This document shows, piece after piece, positions 3,703 through 5,583 of a stretch of DNA of 5,583 nt. Numbering within the stretch: position 1 is the stretch's first letter; each line of letters opens with the position of its first letter. Made by a program: the position numbers and the translations under genes. Under the pieces are notes generated by a model. That model was not told where the DNA came from and did not search any database. It saw only the letters and a program-made list of their open reading frames with translations. The DNA is taken from positions 1-5,583 of the forward strand of contig SKUG01000075.1 of the NCBI GenBank assembly GCA_007122215.1. Direction: 5' to 3'. This stretch comes from Thermoleophilia bacterium. Lineage in GTDB: Bacteria; Actinomycetota; Thermoleophilia; Gaiellales; SKUG01.

Positions 3703-5583
3703 TCAGACGGCACGGGACATCATCCGCAGGCTCTTGTCCGCGGCATCGGTTGGGGCCTGGGCTGCGACCTTCTCCGCCTCCAGCACCGACTCGGCAACAC
3801 CGGTCGGCAGGAGGATCGAACCGTCCTCGCCCCGCATGGCCTGGATGGGCTGTCCATCCCGCAGCGCGGCAGTGGCCTGGTCCATCACTCCCCGGATCCG
3901 CGCCGCCGCATCCTGGACCTGTCCGGCTGCCTCCTCGGCCGCCCGGGCCCGCCGCCGCTCATCGAGCTTGGCCGCAAATCCCAGGATCCCCAGCGGGGTG
4001 AACGGGGGAACGAGCGCAACGCCCCGCATGACGTCCGAGTCGAGGAACCCGCCGCCACCGAAGAAGCCCGCGTAGTTGAGCATGCTCGACAGCGAGAGGG
4101 CCGTGGTTGCGAGCCCCAGCGTGGATCCGACCACCGGAAGCGCCGACAGCCCGACGACCCCGCCACGGGCGAGCAGCGGCAGGGCCATCTGTGCCCCCAT
4201 CGCCGATCCGCTGAGGAACGCCCCCAGCGCACCACGACCGTTCTTGGTCGTCAGGAGCGCCTCGGCTCCGTCCTGCTGGACGGTCATGCGCATCCGCAGC
4301 GCCCCAGCCACGACCGTCAGCACGCTACCGATGGTCTGCAGCGGAGCGAGGATCGGGGAGAGCGCCTGCAGGAAGCGGCCAACCCCGGTCGAGATCGACT
4401 GGCCCGCAGCCACCGCCGTCCCGGCCTGGGCTGCCGATGCGGCGCTACGCACCCCCTCCTGGACCAGCGCGGTGGGAGCTGGGTGCAGGGCTCCCGCAGC
4501 ATCCTGCAGGATCGTCACGCCTCGCAGCGGGGTGAGGTTCCCCGAGAGCACCTCGCGACCGAGGGTCGCAGCAGTGGCGGCAGCCGACGTACCTGCCGCT
4601 GCGGCGCCTGACGCAGCACCACCAGCTGCGGATGCGGTGCGCGCCGCGCCTTCCACTGCAGCGGTCGCGCCGGCCGGGCCCGCCGACAGGCCCAGCAGGT
4701 TCCCGACGCCACGGGCAGCGGCCCGGGTCGGGGCCGTCGCCATGCTCATGAACTCCCCGAATGCCGGGAACGCCTCGGCGATCACCCGCACGTGCTGGGT
4801 CGCAAACAGGAGCCGCTGGAGCTCCATGCCCCAGTCGATCGCCTCGGCCAGGGGCCCCTGCCGCAGCCACTGCGGCAGCAGCTTTCCCCCTGTCTGGGCA
4901 TCGATCATCCGAGCGAGGAAGTAGCCGCCCTGGATGGCCCCGCGATGCTGTCCGGTGAGCGGATCGGGCCCCTGGGCGAGCGAGCCGAAGTAGGTGCCGC
5001 CGTACCCGACCAGGCGCGCCATCGCACCGACCTGGGCCGACTTCGAGAACCACTCCGCGGTCCCCTGGAGCTGCTGGCGGGCCGCTGCCTGGCGCTGCTG
5101 CTCGGCGTGCTGCTCGACGTCCTCGGGGCTCGCTGGCACCATCCGGGCGACGAGCTCGCCATCCTCCCCACGCTGCATGGTGCGCAGGTAGGGACGGCCC
5201 TCGACCTGCACGAGCTCGCCCCGTGGCCCGTCCGCCTTCCTGATGTCGGCAAGGAACGCGGGATCGGCCACGAACTGTCGGGGCTCGCCCTGGATGCGGC
5301 CGGCACGGACGAGCCGCACGAAGAGCTGGCCGTCGCGGCGATCGGGCTCGGTCCGCGGCACGTAGACGGTCCCGTCAGCGGACACGACCGGCTGGCCCCA
5401 GCCCTGCCCGAGGTCCTTCGAGAGGGTCGCCAGCGCGGTGTCGGGATCGACGCCACGGGGCGCGCCGCCCGCGGCAGCATCAGTGGCGGCGGGCGGCGAT
5501 GGCGGCGCAGGTGCTGCCGACGGGGCAGCAGGGCGGGCCGCCGGGCGGGCAGCATTCCCTGGCGATGCGGAGGCGGCAGCAGC
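3703..5583 (-). CDS. Large Ala/Pro-rich protein with hydrophobic segments (5' end outside the window)
   Basis: The frame is open to the window edge, giving 626 visible residues; the GTG at 5385 is an internal Val, because the preceding codons continue in frame. Visible residues 1-45 are an Ala/Pro-rich linker. Residues about 46-150 look like a small beta-rich domain (SADGTVYVP, QLFVRLVRAG, GEDGELVARMVP), followed by a Gln/Arg-rich helix near 155-175. Residues 294-341 are Ala/Gly/Ser low complexity. Hydrophobic stretches occur at about 404-429, 452-512 and 520-538, then a charged, coiled-coil-like helix (DERRRARAAEEAAGQ, near 541). RGEDG occurs twice. I do not recognise the family. Clustered hydrophobic segments followed by a coiled coil, upstream of needle- and rod-like genes, recall hydrophobic type III translocators (YopB/IpaB type), but a membrane-interacting secreted effector, or even a phage-type structural protein, is equally possible. 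It is separated by 150 bases and a promoter from the next gene, so may be its own transcription unit. Confidence 0.8.
   Translation of the reverse strand, partial: AAAASASPGNAARPAARPAAPSAAPAPPSPPAATDAAAGGAPRGVDPDTALATLSKDLGQGWGQPVVSADGTVYVPRTEPDRRDGQLFVRLVRAGRIQGEPRQFVADPAFLADIRKADGPRGELVQVEGRPYLRTMQRGEDGELVARMVPASPEDVEQHAEQQRQAAARQQLQGTAEWFSKSAQVGAMARLVGYGGTYFGSLAQGPDPLTGQHRGAIQGGYFLARMIDAQTGGKLLPQWLRQGPLAEAIDWGMELQRLLFATQHVRVIAEAFPAFGEFMSMATAPTRAAARGVGNLLGLSAGPAGATAAVEGAARTASAAGGAASGAAAAGTSAAATAATLGREVLSGNLTPLRGVTILQDAAGALHPAPTALVQEGVRSAASAAQAGTAVAAGQSISTGVGRFLQALSPILAPLQTIGSVLTVVAGALRMRMTVQQDGAEALLTTKNGRGALGAFLSGSAMGAQMALPLLARGGVVGLSALPVVGSTLGLATTALSLSSMLNYAGFFGGGGFLDSDVMRGVALVPPFTPLGILGFAAKLDERRRARAAEEAAGQVQDAAARIRGVMDQATAALRDGQPIQAMRGEDGSILLPTGVAESVLEAEKVAAQAPTDAADKSLRMMSRAV

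Noticed and set aside
1120..4611. Long plus-strand open frames (1120-2634, 1922-3217, 2088-3470, 3052-4611) opposite the minus-strand genes
   Set aside because: Their translations are rich in Arg, Pro, Cys and Ser with no recognisable domain, as expected for antisense frames in G+C-rich DNA. The minus-strand frames have coherent helices, linkers and ribosome sites.
5383..5385. A GTG start for the large protein
   Set aside because: The frame continues open upstream to the window edge with an Ala/Pro-rich linker and protein-like sequence, so this is an internal Val.

Overview
The window is G+C-rich bacterial DNA with dense, short-spaced genes. Six of the eight supported reading frames after the first one or two kilobases read on the minus strand. 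No rRNA, tRNA, CRISPR array, insertion sequence or integrase is visible. The composition, the Ala/Pro/Gln-rich small proteins and the type III secretion flavour would fit a high-GC proteobacterium or myxobacterium, but nothing in the window fixes the taxon, so that is a low-confidence inference.

Left part (1-1128): a RimJ/RimL-like GNAT acetyltransferase on the minus strand (6-518) is divergent from a plus-strand gene (595-1119, possibly starting at 580). That gene encodes a Pro-rich linker followed by an alpha/beta domain resembling a degenerate response-regulator receiver. It converges with the minus-strand cluster, with 9 bases between the two stop codons.

Right part (1129-5583): a minus-strand cluster, read from right to left. 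It starts with the 3' portion of a large Ala/Pro-rich protein with hydrophobic segments (626 residues visible, N-terminus outside the window). A 150-base gap follows, carrying a good sigma70-type promoter (TTGACA-N17-CATATT) whose spacer holds a palindrome. Next come small genes of 136, 125 and 75 codons, a 334-base gap with a very strong stop-proximal hairpin, then genes of 163 and 122 codons.

The main reading of the cluster is that several of these small proteins look like components of a type III secretion needle or inner rod, or a related export filament. The 75-residue protein has the size and the C-terminal NP-x3-AL-x-Q-x2-M pattern of MxiH/PrgI/YscF-type needle subunits. The 163- and 136-residue proteins end in a shared 39-residue ungapped segment finishing in QTWLR, with the layout of the C-terminal helix of YscI/PrgJ-type inner rod proteins. 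They also share 16 identical bases there. The 125- and 122-residue proteins and the large protein are unrecognised; the large one could be a translocator-like or secreted protein. No export-apparatus, ATPase or secretin gene lies in the window, so assignment to a type III system rests on pattern recognition of small proteins and needs profile searches and a view of the flanking genes.
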